A stretch of 40,278 nt of DNA from Acidimicrobiia bacterium. GTDB lineage: Bacteria > Actinomycetota > Acidimicrobiia > Spongiisociales > SHLN01. The notes beneath the pieces were generated by a model that made no database searches, had not been told where the DNA came from, and was given only the letters and a program-made list of their open reading frames with translations. Position 1 is the stretch's first letter; each line of letters starts with the position of its first letter. Location: assembly GCA_013002865.1 (NCBI GenBank), contig JABDLU010000008.1:1-40278 (forward strand), read 5' to 3'. Positions 18,433-28,300 of the stretch are shown piece after piece. The position numbers and the translations under genes are program-made.

Positions 18433-21400
18433 TGTCACGATGACCATGTCGGAGCCGGAGCGGCCGAAGGTCTCGGGGGCGTAGATCTCTTCGGCCTTGG
18501 TGGGGGGAACGACGAAGGTCCCGGGAGTGGTGGCCCGCGCCACGTAGGTGTACTCGTAGGTGCCGGCGCCGAGCAGTGAGCTGAAGGCTTCGGCCCGGTC
18601 GTCGCGCAGGTTCTGATGCTCGTACCACTGCCACCACCAGTAGGTGACCCGGGGGGCGTCGGAGAACTCCTCCGCCGGGATGGGTGGGGTCACCGCCAGC
18701 GCCGGGTTGAGGGGCTCTAGTCCGGCGGGGAGGGGGTCGACCAGGGCGACGTGGGTGCGGCGGCTGTCGGCCACCATGGTGAGGCGGACCCGGACGTCGG
18801 CGCCGGCCTTGATTTGCCAGGTGCCGTCGGCATCGCGAGTCACATCGCCCGGGTCGTCGACGGCTTCGTAGCTGCGCTGCACCGCGAAGCCCCGGTCGAG
18901 CGGATCGAGGTCGAGGTCGTCGGGGGCGTAGCGGAGGCCGAGCCGGTAGTAGAGGCGACCGGTGCCGTCCTTCTGAACGACGAGCCGGCTCTCGCCGCCG
19001 GTGGCCTGGTCGATGAGGTCGGCCATCGGGACGATGGTCTCCGCCCGATCGGTGGTGCGGCCGGCGAACTCGTGCTCGGCGGCGTACAGGTCGCCCAGCC
19101 AGATGCGGGCCACGAAGTCGGGGGTGGCAGCCTCGAACGTGTCGAAATACTTGTTGAGCGCCAGCAGGATGAAGGCGTTCTCCTGCACGTTGTTCCAGCG
19201 GCCCCGGGTCTGGTTGCCGAGCAGCCCGGCGACCACCTTGGGGATCAGGTCGCTGGCCGGGGCCTGCTGGATCAGGGCGTCGAGGACGATGCCGTCGGTG
19301 CGGCGGTCCGAGTGCAGCAGCAGGTAGGCGTCTTCGCCGTAATCGGTAGTGAAGGTGGCCGCCGCCGCGGTCTCGGTGACCCGGTTCTGGAAGGTGCGTT
19401 CGATCTCGGCGGCCGATGCGCCATCGCCGATCACCGGCCACAGCCAGGCCAGCGCGTCCAGTTCCAGCGTGGCACCGGCCCGCGAGTACAGCTGGCCGGC
19501 CTTGGCCGTGTCGCGGTCGCCCGCCACGTTGCGGACGTGGAGGGCGTAGGCGCTGAGGCTGTCACGGGTCTGCTGGGAGTAGTCGGCCGGGTAGAACTGC
19601 TCGATATTGCGCAGGTAAGACAGCGCCCGTTCCAGACCGCCGGACGGCACGGCGTAGCCGTTGGCCTTGGCCTCGACCAGGGCATGGGTGGCCTGGATGC
19701 TGTGATAGGGAATGGTCTCGTTGGTGCGCCGCCAGATGGCGAAGCCGCCGACGTCGGTCTGCAGGGCGAGCAGGTCGTCGATGTCCTGGGCGACCCGGGC
19801 GTCCAGTTCGGCGGCAGGCGGCAGTCCTTCGGCGTCGAAGGCATCCAGCACGTCCCTCAGGGCCGCAATCGCCAGGATGCGGGAGGCCAGCGCGTCCGAG
19901 CTGTCGTAGCGATAGTCGTTCAAGTAGATGACGGCGTCCGTCAGGGCCTGCAGAGCGGTTGATGAGGTGTTGACCTCCAGCCCGCCGAACTGCGGGAACA
20001 CGGCGGTGGGGGCCAGGATCGACTGGGCGATTACCCCGTCGTCGACTACGCCGTAGGTGGCGAACGCCTCGCTGGTGGCCGGCGTGTACACCGGGAGGGA
20101 GATGGTGGCGGCATCGGCCAGGGTGCCGCTCACCGCCGCCACCCGGAAGCGGGCGGTCCCGACGTCCTCGGCGGCGGCCGGGAACCGGACCTCGATGCGG
20201 TCGTTGGCCGGCACCGTCACCCGCCGTCCGGCGCCATCGGTCAGCGTCAGGTTGGCGGTCTGGATGCCGACCTCGACGGTCAGGTCCTGGTCGGTCTGGT
20301 TCTGGAGCACGACCGGCAGCTCGAAGACGTCGCCGAAGTTGAGGAACCGGGGAGCGGACGGGCGGACCATCAGCGGCAGGCGGGCGGTGATGTTGGATTC
20401 GGCCGAACCAAACCGGTCGACGCCGTCGACGGCGACGACCATCACCCGATAGCGGGTGAGGTTGTCGGGCAACGGGATATCGACGGTGGCCGTACCGTCG
20501 GCGGCGGTGGTGACCTCCGGCTCGAACACGGCCAGCGCATCGAAGTTGCTTCGCACGTCGATGGGCGACTCGCCGTCGTCTCCCAGGCCGGCCGGGGCCA
20601 TCGCACGGGCGGCGCCGTCGGCCGATTCCTCGGTCGCGAAATCGCTGCCGCCGGCGCCGGCAAGGGTGGTCGTGGCGGCGGAATCGCCGTCCGAGGCGAA
20701 CCGCTCGGGGTTGGCGAGCTCGATAGTGCTGCGGAGGTAGCGGGTGCCGAGCTGGGACCAGATGGGCCGGTAGAAGACGTCGAGGGGATCTGGGAGCTGA
20801 TAGTTGGTCAGGGCGAGGACCGCCTCGTCGACGACGACCAGGGCCAGCTCGGCGTCCGGAACCGGGGCGCCAGTGGCGTCGCGGACGGTCACATCGACCC
20901 GGGTGGTGCTGCCCGGCTCGGTTGTCGGGTCGGCCGGCGTCGCCGTCACCTGGAGAGTGCGGCTGACCGGGGGCACCTGCAACGTGAGGCTCCCGGTAGC
21001 AAAGGCGGGGCGCGGCGGAGCGTCGGAGAGGGGCTCACCGGCGTCGGTGGTCCGATCGGTCGATCCGACGACGTCAACCTGGACGTGCAGCGTCGGGATG
21101 TGCTGGTCGGCGATCGGGACGGTGAGCACCGTACCGGCTGCGGCCACCGTGAAGTGCTCCTGGGAGACCACGCCGTTTCGACTGATGGTGAGCAGGCCTT
21201 CGGCGGGCAGGAACGGCGTGTCGATCAGGATCTCGGCGACGTCGCCGGGGGCGTACTCGGCTTTGTCGGGGATCAGGGTCACGTCTTGCTGGGTAACGGT
21301 GCGCTCCGGACGGGGAGTGCCGCCGCTCACCCAGCGGGTCAGCTCGCTGCGGCTGGTGCGGCCGGCCGCATCCTCGACCACGGCGACCACCTGATACTGG

Positions 21401-24400
21401 CCGCCGATGTCGGTGGTGAACTCACAGGACAGCGGCTCGTCGGCCGACGACACGGTGCAGGTTTGGGCCTCGACTGCGATCTCCTGCCACTCGCCGTTGA
21501 CGACCCGCCACTCCAGCCGGCCGGCGGTGATGGTCACCGGGCGTCCGGCAACAGCGGCACCGTCGATATCGGTCACGATCGCCTCGATCGAGAGCGGCTC
21601 ACCGGCCTTGACGAAGGTGCGGGCGCTGCGCAGGCCGACATAGTTCTCGGCGGGGTGGACCAGCAGGTCGACGCCGTCGGCCCAGGCCTGGCGGTTGACG
21701 TCGAACACGGTGGCCTGGGATGAGACGGTGGTGGGGAGGCCCTCCCCGTCGCCGTCGAAATCGATCCGGAGGTAGTGGGCACCGTTCCCGTCGGTGCGGC
21801 CGGCGAAGGTCTCGACCGTCCCCGGATCGAACGTGGGACCGAAGCCCCCGCCGAACCCTTCGTCGAAGGCGACGTCTGCCCCGAACCCGCCGCCGCCGAA
21901 ACTGTTGCCGCCGAAGTCGTCCCGGTACCACCACGGGATCCACACGCCGAAGGTGAAGTCGTCCCAGTTGGGCGGGGAGTAGGTGGCCTGGCGGGTCGTG
22001 ACCGTCCACTCGACCTCGGCGTCGGGGAGCGGGCCCCCGGAGAAGTAGGCGGCGTCGACCGCCACGGTGGCGGGCCGGCCGACCACGTACGGGCCGGGCG
22101 TCTCGGCGCGGGCGCTGACTTCGAATTCGGGTCGGCGGAACTCCTGGATCTGGAACGTATGGCTGTGGGAGCGCTGCAGGTTGGAGGCACCGTCCAGCGA
22201 GAGGTTGACCCAGGCTTGCCCCAGGTTGGCGCCGGGGGGTATCTCGACGGCGAAATCGAATCCGCCGAGGGCGTTGAGGTCGACCGACCCGGAGCCGATC
22301 TCGTTGCCGAACCAGTCGTTGACCTGGTAACCGACCGACGCATTGGCGGCCACCTCGGCCAGCTGGGCGTCGGCGCTGGTGGTGAGGCGGCGCACCCAGC
22401 CCTTGAAGCGGGCCGTCTCGCCCGGGCGGTACATCTGGCGGTCGTCGAACACGTACCAGACGGACTGGTCGGTCTGGTCGGAGCGGTACCAATCGGAATC
22501 GAAGATGGTGCTGTCCTCGCCCAGCCGGGCGATCAACTGGCCGGCTCCGCTGTTGCGTGACGAGGGTTTGTCGAAGGTGGCCAGGCCGTCGGCGTTGGTG
22601 GTGGCGGTCCCCGAGATGTTGGAGAAGGACACCTCGACGCCGGACAGCGGCTGACCGGAGCGCAAATCGGTCGCCCAGGCGACCAGCTGGTCGTTGTCCT
22701 CGAACACGTCGGTCCCGACCGTGGTGGCCTGCGCCCATACCAGGGTGGGGCGGTTGCTCCAGTAGTCGTTGTCGTTCGGGGTGAGGGCGGCCAGCGCCCC
22801 GGTCGGCTCGACCAGCACGATCACGTGGCCCGGTGCGCCATCCAGGGCCTCGCCCAGCTCGATGGCGGTCTCGGTCAACTCGTTCTCGTCGGCGTTGGTG
22901 TCGACCGTGAAGTCGGCCACCTCCTCCCAGGCGGACGGCAGGGGCCTGGGCTCCCGGTTGTTCCAGCGGTTATCCCAGTAATTCGTGTACGACGGCCAAT
23001 CGGACGGATCGACTGAGAAGAGGTGCACCCGGAGCTCGTCGTGATTGACCGTCGTGACCGACAGGGCGGGCTCGTCGGCCAGCGGGTCGAGGGTGATGAG
23101 GCGGTTCCGGAACTGATCGAGGTACGGGCGGGCGTCATCGATGTCGAACTCGACCCGTTCGTCATCGCCCAGCGTCTGGCCGAAGACGTCCGGCAGGTCG
23201 GCGTCGACGGTCACCCGGTAGGTGGTGCCTCCAACGGTGGCGCCGCGGATGGAGATCGAGTCGTAGTCGGCAAACACGCTCATCCCGGCCAGGGTGGGCT
23301 CGATGCGGATCATCGATGGGTCGAAGGCGTCGAGGTCGAGCGGGTTGTTGAAGCTGATCCACAGGCTGCGGCCCGGTTCACACCGATCGTTGCCCTGACA
23401 CGAGAAATCGTCGATGGCGAGCGGGGCGTAGGTGCGGGCGGTGAACCGTTCGCTGCCGTCGGACACCCGGGGGCCTTCCGCCGAGGGGGTTTGCGGTCCC
23501 ACCTGGATGGCCAGGGCGGTGTCGGGCTCGAACGCCTCGACGGCCCGGAACGCCAGCCAGCGATTCTCCAGCAGCCCGTCGGTGCGGTTGCCGATGCGGT
23601 CGTCGGCGGCGATCTCGTCGTCGGTGGCGAGGCGGATGGCCTTCTGGTCACCGCCGGCGGTCAGGGTGATGGTGTCCAGCACGGCGGCGGCGTCGACTCG
23701 CTGGTCGAACACCACCAGAAAGACCGGCTCCAGGGTGAGAGAGTCGCCCTGCGGCTGGAACGACTGCACCTGCACCGGGGGAGTGGTGAACTCCCACGAC
23801 ACGGTCTCTGCCAGGCGGCCGCCGGTCTCCGAGGTGGTGCCGGCCGGGATCTCCACCCGGTAGGACGTGGCCATCGGGAGGCGATCGAACAGCGTGCGGT
23901 CGTGCTCGAAGCGGAGCGTGCGGGTGCCGATCCATTCCCAGCGTCCCGGCAGCTCGGGAGTGACGGTGACGGGGACATCGAGCTCGGTGAGCTGGTCGAA
24001 GGTGGCGAGCGGGACCATCGGCTGGTTGAAGGTGATGCTGATGAACGGGGCGATGTCGACGTCACCCTCAGGCTGGAAGCGGAGCACCTCCAGTGGGCCG
24101 GTGGGAACCTCCGGTGGGGGGTCGCCCGGATCGGCCGGGAAGGGAACGTCGATGGTCTCGCCGACCAGTGGCGGGCGGAGCGACTCGGCGGGGCGGTTGA
24201 AGTCGAGCCGATCGTCGGCGGGCACCATCCACTCGGGGAGGCGGTCGAAGATGGCGGCGACGGCGTCCTCGTCGAGCGGTTCGCCATCGACGACGGAGAT
24301 GGGCGCGGGGTCCTCGAAGATCTGGGCGGTCCCGGCGCTGAGGCGCACCGTCAGCGGCTCACCGGGCGGGCCGAGGGCGAGGATCTCACCGGAGCCGCCG

Positions 24401-24531
24401 GGTCCACCACCGCTCGGTGGGGGATCGTCGGACGATGAGGTGCACATGGTGGCAACGAGGGCGAGCACGATGAACACGACGAGTGCGCCTCCAATTCGCG
24501 TAGCTGTCCGACCGCTGGTAGCTGTCGCCAT
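18424..24531 (-). CDS. Alpha-2-macroglobulin family protein (2035 aa, thioester motif absent)
   Basis: N-terminal membrane anchor; MG-domain text (SVWYVFDDRQMYRPGETARFKGWVRR; TADGTATVDIPLPDNLTRYRVMVVAVDGVDRFGSAESNITARLPLMVRPSAPRFLNFGD; TED-like LNDYRYDSSDALASRILAIAALRDV). Confidence 0.93.
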   Translation of the reverse strand: MATATSGRTATRIGGALVVFIVLALVATMCTSSSDDPPPSGGGPGGSGEILALGPPGEPLTVRLSAGTAQIFEDPAPISVVDGEPLDEDAVAAIFDRLPEWMVPADDRLDFNRPAESLRPPLVGETIDVPFPADPGDPPPEVPTGPLEVLRFQPEGDVDIAPFISITFNQPMVPLATFDQLTELDVPVTVTPELPGRWEWIGTRTLRFEHDRTLFDRLPMATSYRVEIPAGTTSETGGRLAETVSWEFTTPPVQVQSFQPQGDSLTLEPVFLVVFDQRVDAAAVLDTITLTAGGDQKAIRLATDDEIAADDRIGNRTDGLLENRWLAFRAVEAFEPDTALAIQVGPQTPSAEGPRVSDGSERFTARTYAPLAIDDFSCQGNDRCEPGRSLWISFNNPLDLDAFDPSMIRIEPTLAGMSVFADYDSISIRGATVGGTTYRVTVDADLPDVFGQTLGDDERVEFDIDDARPYLDQFRNRLITLDPLADEPALSVTTVNHDELRVHLFSVDPSDWPSYTNYWDNRWNNREPRPLPSAWEEVADFTVDTNADENELTETAIELGEALDGAPGHVIVLVEPTGALAALTPNDNDYWSNRPTLVWAQATTVGTDVFEDNDQLVAWATDLRSGQPLSGVEVSFSNISGTATTNADGLATFDKPSSRNSGAGQLIARLGEDSTIFDSDWYRSDQTDQSVWYVFDDRQMYRPGETARFKGWVRRLTTSADAQLAEVAANASVGYQVNDWFGNEIGSGSVDLNALGGFDFAVEIPPGANLGQAWVNLSLDGASNLQRSHSHTFQIQEFRRPEFEVSARAETPGPYVVGRPATVAVDAAYFSGGPLPDAEVEWTVTTRQATYSPPNWDDFTFGVWIPWWYRDDFGGNSFGGGGFGADVAFDEGFGGGFGPTFDPGTVETFAGRTDGNGAHYLRIDFDGDGEGLPTTVSSQATVFDVNRQAWADGVDLLVHPAENYVGLRSARTFVKAGEPLSIEAIVTDIDGAAVAGRPVTITAGRLEWRVVNGEWQEIAVEAQTCTVSSADEPLSCEFTTDIGGQYQVVAVVEDAAGRTSRSELTRWVSGGTPRPERTVTQQDVTLIPDKAEYAPGDVAEILIDTPFLPAEGLLTISRNGVVSQEHFTVAAAGTVLTVPIADQHIPTLHVQVDVVGSTDRTTDAGEPLSDAPPRPAFATGSLTLQVPPVSRTLQVTATPADPTTEPGSTTRVDVTVRDATGAPVPDAELALVVVDEAVLALTNYQLPDPLDVFYRPIWSQLGTRYLRSTIELANPERFASDGDSAATTTLAGAGGSDFATEESADGAARAMAPAGLGDDGESPIDVRSNFDALAVFEPEVTTAADGTATVDIPLPDNLTRYRVMVVAVDGVDRFGSAESNITARLPLMVRPSAPRFLNFGDVFELPVVLQNQTDQDLTVEVGIQTANLTLTDGAGRRVTVPANDRIEVRFPAAAEDVGTARFRVAAVSGTLADAATISLPVYTPATSEAFATYGVVDDGVIAQSILAPTAVFPQFGGLEVNTSSTALQALTDAVIYLNDYRYDSSDALASRILAIAALRDVLDAFDAEGLPPAAELDARVAQDIDDLLALQTDVGGFAIWRRTNETIPYHSIQATHALVEAKANGYAVPSGGLERALSYLRNIEQFYPADYSQQTRDSLSAYALHVRNVAGDRDTAKAGQLYSRAGATLELDALAWLWPVIGDGASAAEIERTFQNRVTETAAAATFTTDYGEDAYLLLHSDRRTDGIVLDALIQQAPASDLIPKVVAGLLGNQTRGRWNNVQENAFILLALNKYFDTFEAATPDFVARIWLGDLYAAEHEFAGRTTDRAETIVPMADLIDQATGGESRLVVQKDGTGRLYYRLGLRYAPDDLDLDPLDRGFAVQRSYEAVDDPGDVTRDADGTWQIKAGADVRVRLTMVADSRRTHVALVDPLPAGLEPLNPALAVTPPIPAEEFSDAPRVTYWWWQWYEHQNLRDDRAEAFSSLLGAGTYEYTYVARATTPGTFVVPPTKAEEIYAPETFGRSGSDMVIVTSG

Positions 24532-24679
24532 CCAGTCCCCTTGTCGCTTGTGGGGTCTGACGCTCCACGGCCCACGTTAGGTTCCAGGCCCGGCGTCCTC
24601 GGGATTCCATCGGCCGATGCCCACCGGGACTTGTGCCACAGCCCGTCGGTACGGTGTGTGTCATGCGAATAGGATGCAC

Positions 24680-24694
24680 TGCATGAACCATGCA
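24680..24694. promoter_or_regulatory. Candidate antitoxin operator (inverted repeat TGCATG-AAC-CATGCA)
   Basis: Perfect 6-bp arms, 3-bp spacer, 15 bp before the vapB-like start. Confidence 0.55.
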
Positions 24695-24708
24695 TGTACA
24701 GTGGAGTC

Positions 24709-24930
24709 ATGGCGATGATCCAAATCCGGGACTTATCCGATGATGTCCATAGGGCCCTGCGGGTCAAGGCGGCGGCGGCTGGTCTGTCGCTCAGCGCCTA
24801 CCTGCGGCAAGAACTCGAAGCGCTGGCCCATCGCAAGTCTGTCGGCGAAGTTCTCGATGGCTGGCCGGGGGAGCGGCCGGACATAGATCGCAGCACGATC
24901 CTGGAGGCCGTCCGGACCGACCGCCCATGA
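24709..24930 (+). CDS. Ribbon-helix-helix antitoxin (VapB/FitA-like)
   Basis: MAMIQIRDLSDDVHRALRVKAAAAGLSLSAYLRQELEALAHRKSVGEVLDGW: FitA/Arc-type RHH. Confidence 0.88.
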   Translation: MAMIQIRDLSDDVHRALRVKAAAAGLSLSAYLRQELEALAHRKSVGEVLDGWPGERPDIDRSTILEAVRTDRP

Positions 24931-25325
24931 CGGTGGTCGACGCCTCGGTGCTCGTCGAGGCGCTCGTCAGTGGCAGCGCGCACGGGAGAGCGGCCCGGGG
25001 GCGACTGACGCAAGAGCCACAACTCCTCGCCCCCTACCTCGTCGATATCGAGGTAGCCAACGCGATCCGACGCCTGGAGGCAAGCGGGGCCGTGCCCCCT
25101 GCCCTGGCGGCGACGGCAATCGTTCAGCTGCGGCAATTGCCGGTGACCCGGGTCTCCCACACCCCCTTCCTTCCGCGGATCTGGGAGTTGCGATCCTCGA
25201 TCACTCCCTATGACGCCGTCTACGTGGCCCTCGCCGAAGCCGCCGGCACCCCACTCCTGACCGCAGACACCCGCCTCGCCTCAGCCCCCGCCATCGATTG
25301 CCAGATCGAGCTCCTCAACCCCTGA
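24927..25325 (+). CDS. PIN-domain ribonuclease toxin (VapC family)
   Basis: MTVVDASVLVEAL...LLAPYLVDIEVANAIRRLEASG...ITPYDAVYVALAEAAGTPLLTADTRLA: PIN acidic residues; ATGA overlap with the antitoxin. Confidence 0.92.
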   Translation: MTVVDASVLVEALVSGSAHGRAARGRLTQEPQLLAPYLVDIEVANAIRRLEASGAVPPALAATAIVQLRQLPVTRVSHTPFLPRIWELRSSITPYDAVYVALAEAAGTPLLTADTRLASAPAIDCQIELLNP

Positions 25326-25333
25326 GTTCGATA

Positions 25334-25358
25334 GGACGGGCGACGGGGGACGGGGGAC
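25334..25358. repeat. G-rich heptad repeat (GGGSGAC)n, short copy
   Basis: GGAC-GGGCGAC-GGGGGAC-GGGGGAC directly abutting the NACHT gene stop codon. Confidence 0.7.
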
Positions 25359-28300
25359 TAGACCGTCACCGCCACCCGGCAGCCGCGGAAGTTGAGCCAT
25401 TCGTCGGGGCGGAGGTCGTAGCGGTCGCGGCCCCGGTAGGTGGTGCGGGCGTGGACCTCACCGAGATACCAGGCGCCGCCCATCCCCACCCGGCTCACCG
25501 TGATGGGAGCGTTTTCGTTCTCGCGGCCGTCGTCGGGATCGTACGGGTAGGGCCAGCTGGTCTGGATGGGATCGTCACCCCACAGGCTGGAGGTGAGGTC
25601 GTAGGTGTTGCCGCATAGGTCGGCGATGCCTTCCGGGGTGTCACCGTCGGGGAAGACCCCGATCGGCGTCGGACCTCGCACGTGGGTCTCGGTCGTGTTG
25701 CCGCGCAGCGGGTCGAACTCGTTGCCGTAGGCGAACCGCCGCCGCTGGCGGCCTGCCGCGGCGGCCTCCCACTCGGCCTCGGTCGGCAATCGGAACGGCA
25801 GGTCGGATTGCACGGCCAGCCACAGGGTGTAGGCCCGGGCCTCGAACCAGCTGATCCCGATCACCGGCTGCATGGGATTGTTGAACCGGGGGTCGCGCCA
25901 GTGGCGGGGCTCGGTGCGGCGGCCCTCGGGGTAGTACTCACGCAGGTGGGCCTCGAATTCCTCGTCGGTCATGTTCATCCGACGCAGCCACAGCTCATAC
26001 ATGGGCCGCTCCATGCGGTCGCTGCGGTACTCCTCCTCAACCAGTTCGGGGTCGGCCTGGAAGCGGTCCCGCCAGAAGCGGGCCATGCGCCGCACGTTTA
26101 CCACCGTGTCGCGGCCCGAGCGCCACGCCTTGGCTTCGTCCCCGGGCCAGAATCGCTCGTCCTCATATCCGTCACCGGCGATGAAGCCCGCCCATTCCCG
26201 GTTGGTGACGGCGAACTTGCCGAGCGCAAACGGCTGCAGGGTCACCGGCCCGGCCGGCACCTCCTCGTAGTAGAGGACGCCCCGGTACTCGTAGGGCCCA
26301 TCAGACCCGATGACATACTCGCCACCCGGGACCTCCACCATTGGCGGGAGCAAGTACTCCCCGTACGGCCCGGTGCAGCGCTCGAAGCGGGGCCCGCCGA
26401 GGTGGCCGACGGCCAGGCCGGCGGCGACGCGGCGGCGCAGGTCGATGTCGGGCCGGCGACTGTCCGTCCATAGCCGGTTGGCGAGATCGTTCCGGATCTT
26501 GGGCTCGAGCAGACCGGCCAACTCGGGAAGCGCCGCGCACCGGCCCGCCAGTACCAGGTTGGCTTCAGCCAATTCCTCGATGAAGCGGCCCGGGTCGGGT
26601 GACATCGGCGCCGCCATCAACACCGTCTCCTCCCAGCCGGTGCCGGGCAGCGGGGGGAGTGGGTCGGCCGGGCCGAGTCCGGCCAGCTCTTCGTGCACCG
26701 GGATTGCGGAGGGCGGAACGAGCCGCTCCATCTCCGGCTGCGCCGTGAGGTGCCGGGCGGCGAAATACTCCTGGATCAGCTGGTGAGTGAACGTGACCTC
26801 GTCGGTGAGTTCACGCTCGTCGAGCACCCCGAGCGCCTCCGCCGCCGAGATCACCTCTTCGGCGGCAGGGTGGTCGATGAGCTCCAGCGCCCGGTCGTAG
26901 GCGGTTTGCACCAGCCAGCCGTCGCCGCCCTCGACCGTGGCCTGCATGCGGTAGGCGAGGCGCTCCAGGGCGGAAAGGAGGATTCCTCGGTCGGGGAGTT
27001 CCACCGGGGAGGACCAGCGCCACGAGATCACGCTGCGCCGGTCCCGGTCGGTGAGCAGTTCCTCATCGTCGAACAACGGGTTGTCGCGCTCCAGCTCGCG
27101 CTTGACGGCCTGGCGGACGAAGCCGGTGAACAGCCCGGCCCGGCCGGTGGGGATGGCGCCCTCCGCTTCCACCTGATCGACCAGCAGCTTGAGGAAGAAG
27201 GGCGACCGGAACATGTCGATGTGGTCGGTCCCTCCGATGTGCTCCCAGATCTCGGCCCAGCGGCGAGGGGAGTACAGCTTCAGGTATTGGCGGACCTGGC
27301 TGTTGGAGAGGGGCTCGAGGCGTACCTGCGGTACCCGCAGGGTGGGGGAGGACAGGGGAGTGGAATAGTCGAGGCTGCGGCACGAGAACACGAACCGGTT
27401 GCCCCACGCACCCGACGTGGTGGCGTGCACAAAGTCCTTCCAGGCCCGCACACTCGAGCGGTAGCCGGACTGCCCGGCGGCGTTCATCTCGTTGAGGCCG
27501 TCGAGGAGGAACAGCACCCGGCCGGCATCGACGAGCTCTTCGAGCGGAGCGAGGTCACCGGCGCGCTTCTCCCACATGTCGGCCGCCCACCCGGCCGGAT
27601 CGTCGCCCGACCGGTACTGGTTGAGCGGCAGGTAGAGGGTGATGGGAGCGGACTCGTCGCCCCCCTGGATGCCTCGCAGCGCGGCTTCCAGCTCCAGCCG
27701 GCGCAGCACGGTGCTCTTGCCGGCGCCGGGCGATCCCAGCACGACCAGGGCCGGGTCGGGCACCTCCCGCAGCAGTTTGCCGACGCTTTCGATCGGCCTG
27801 CTGTCGGTGCCCCAGCGCTCACCGTCGCTGTCCTCACCCTGGTCGACCAGCATGGTCAGCTCGACGAAGCGGGCGTCGATCTGGTAGCGGGGTTGGGACC
27901 ATTGCACCAGTCGGGCCAGGCGGTATTCGTCGAACGACCCGGGGTCGCGCCGGACCAGGGCGGCCAGGTCATCTGGGGACACCACCGCCCGGCCGTCGTC
28001 GGCGCGCAGTTGTTCCAGAAGCGCAGCCGGGTCCGCCGCCGGCGCGTCCGACGCGAAGCGGATTCGCCGGCCGGGGTCGAGGTGAGACGGAGTGCGCAGC
28101 GGCGGCAGCTGTCCTGCCCGTTCGGTCGGCACCAGCTCGAACACGGTCTCGACGTGCTCGTGGTCCTGCAGCAGACGGGCTCCCCACGACCGGATCTCGA
28201 TCGAATCAGGCAGGCTGCCCGCTACCTGGTCGTAGGCGGCGGCGGTGAGCAGGATCTGCCCGCCGTGCCCGGCCGAGTTGAGCCGGGCGGCCCGCTCCAG

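Noticed and set aside
23023-24438. 471-aa plus-strand ORF (and 18751-19962, 403 aa; 13505-14707, 400 aa)
   Set aside because: Antisense to the A2M and GH-like genes; compositionally biased (G/R/V/H-rich) with no recognisable motifs.
24432-24531. Canonical lipoprotein signal for the A2M protein
   Set aside because: The Cys in LVATMCTSSS has Met at -1 and Thr at -2, which does not fit a standard lipobox; treated as a membrane anchor/signal of uncertain type.
25358-25470. Active diversity-generating retroelement at the FGE-like C-terminus
   Set aside because: No reverse transcriptase ORF or template repeat in this window; kept only as a homology-based question in the findings.
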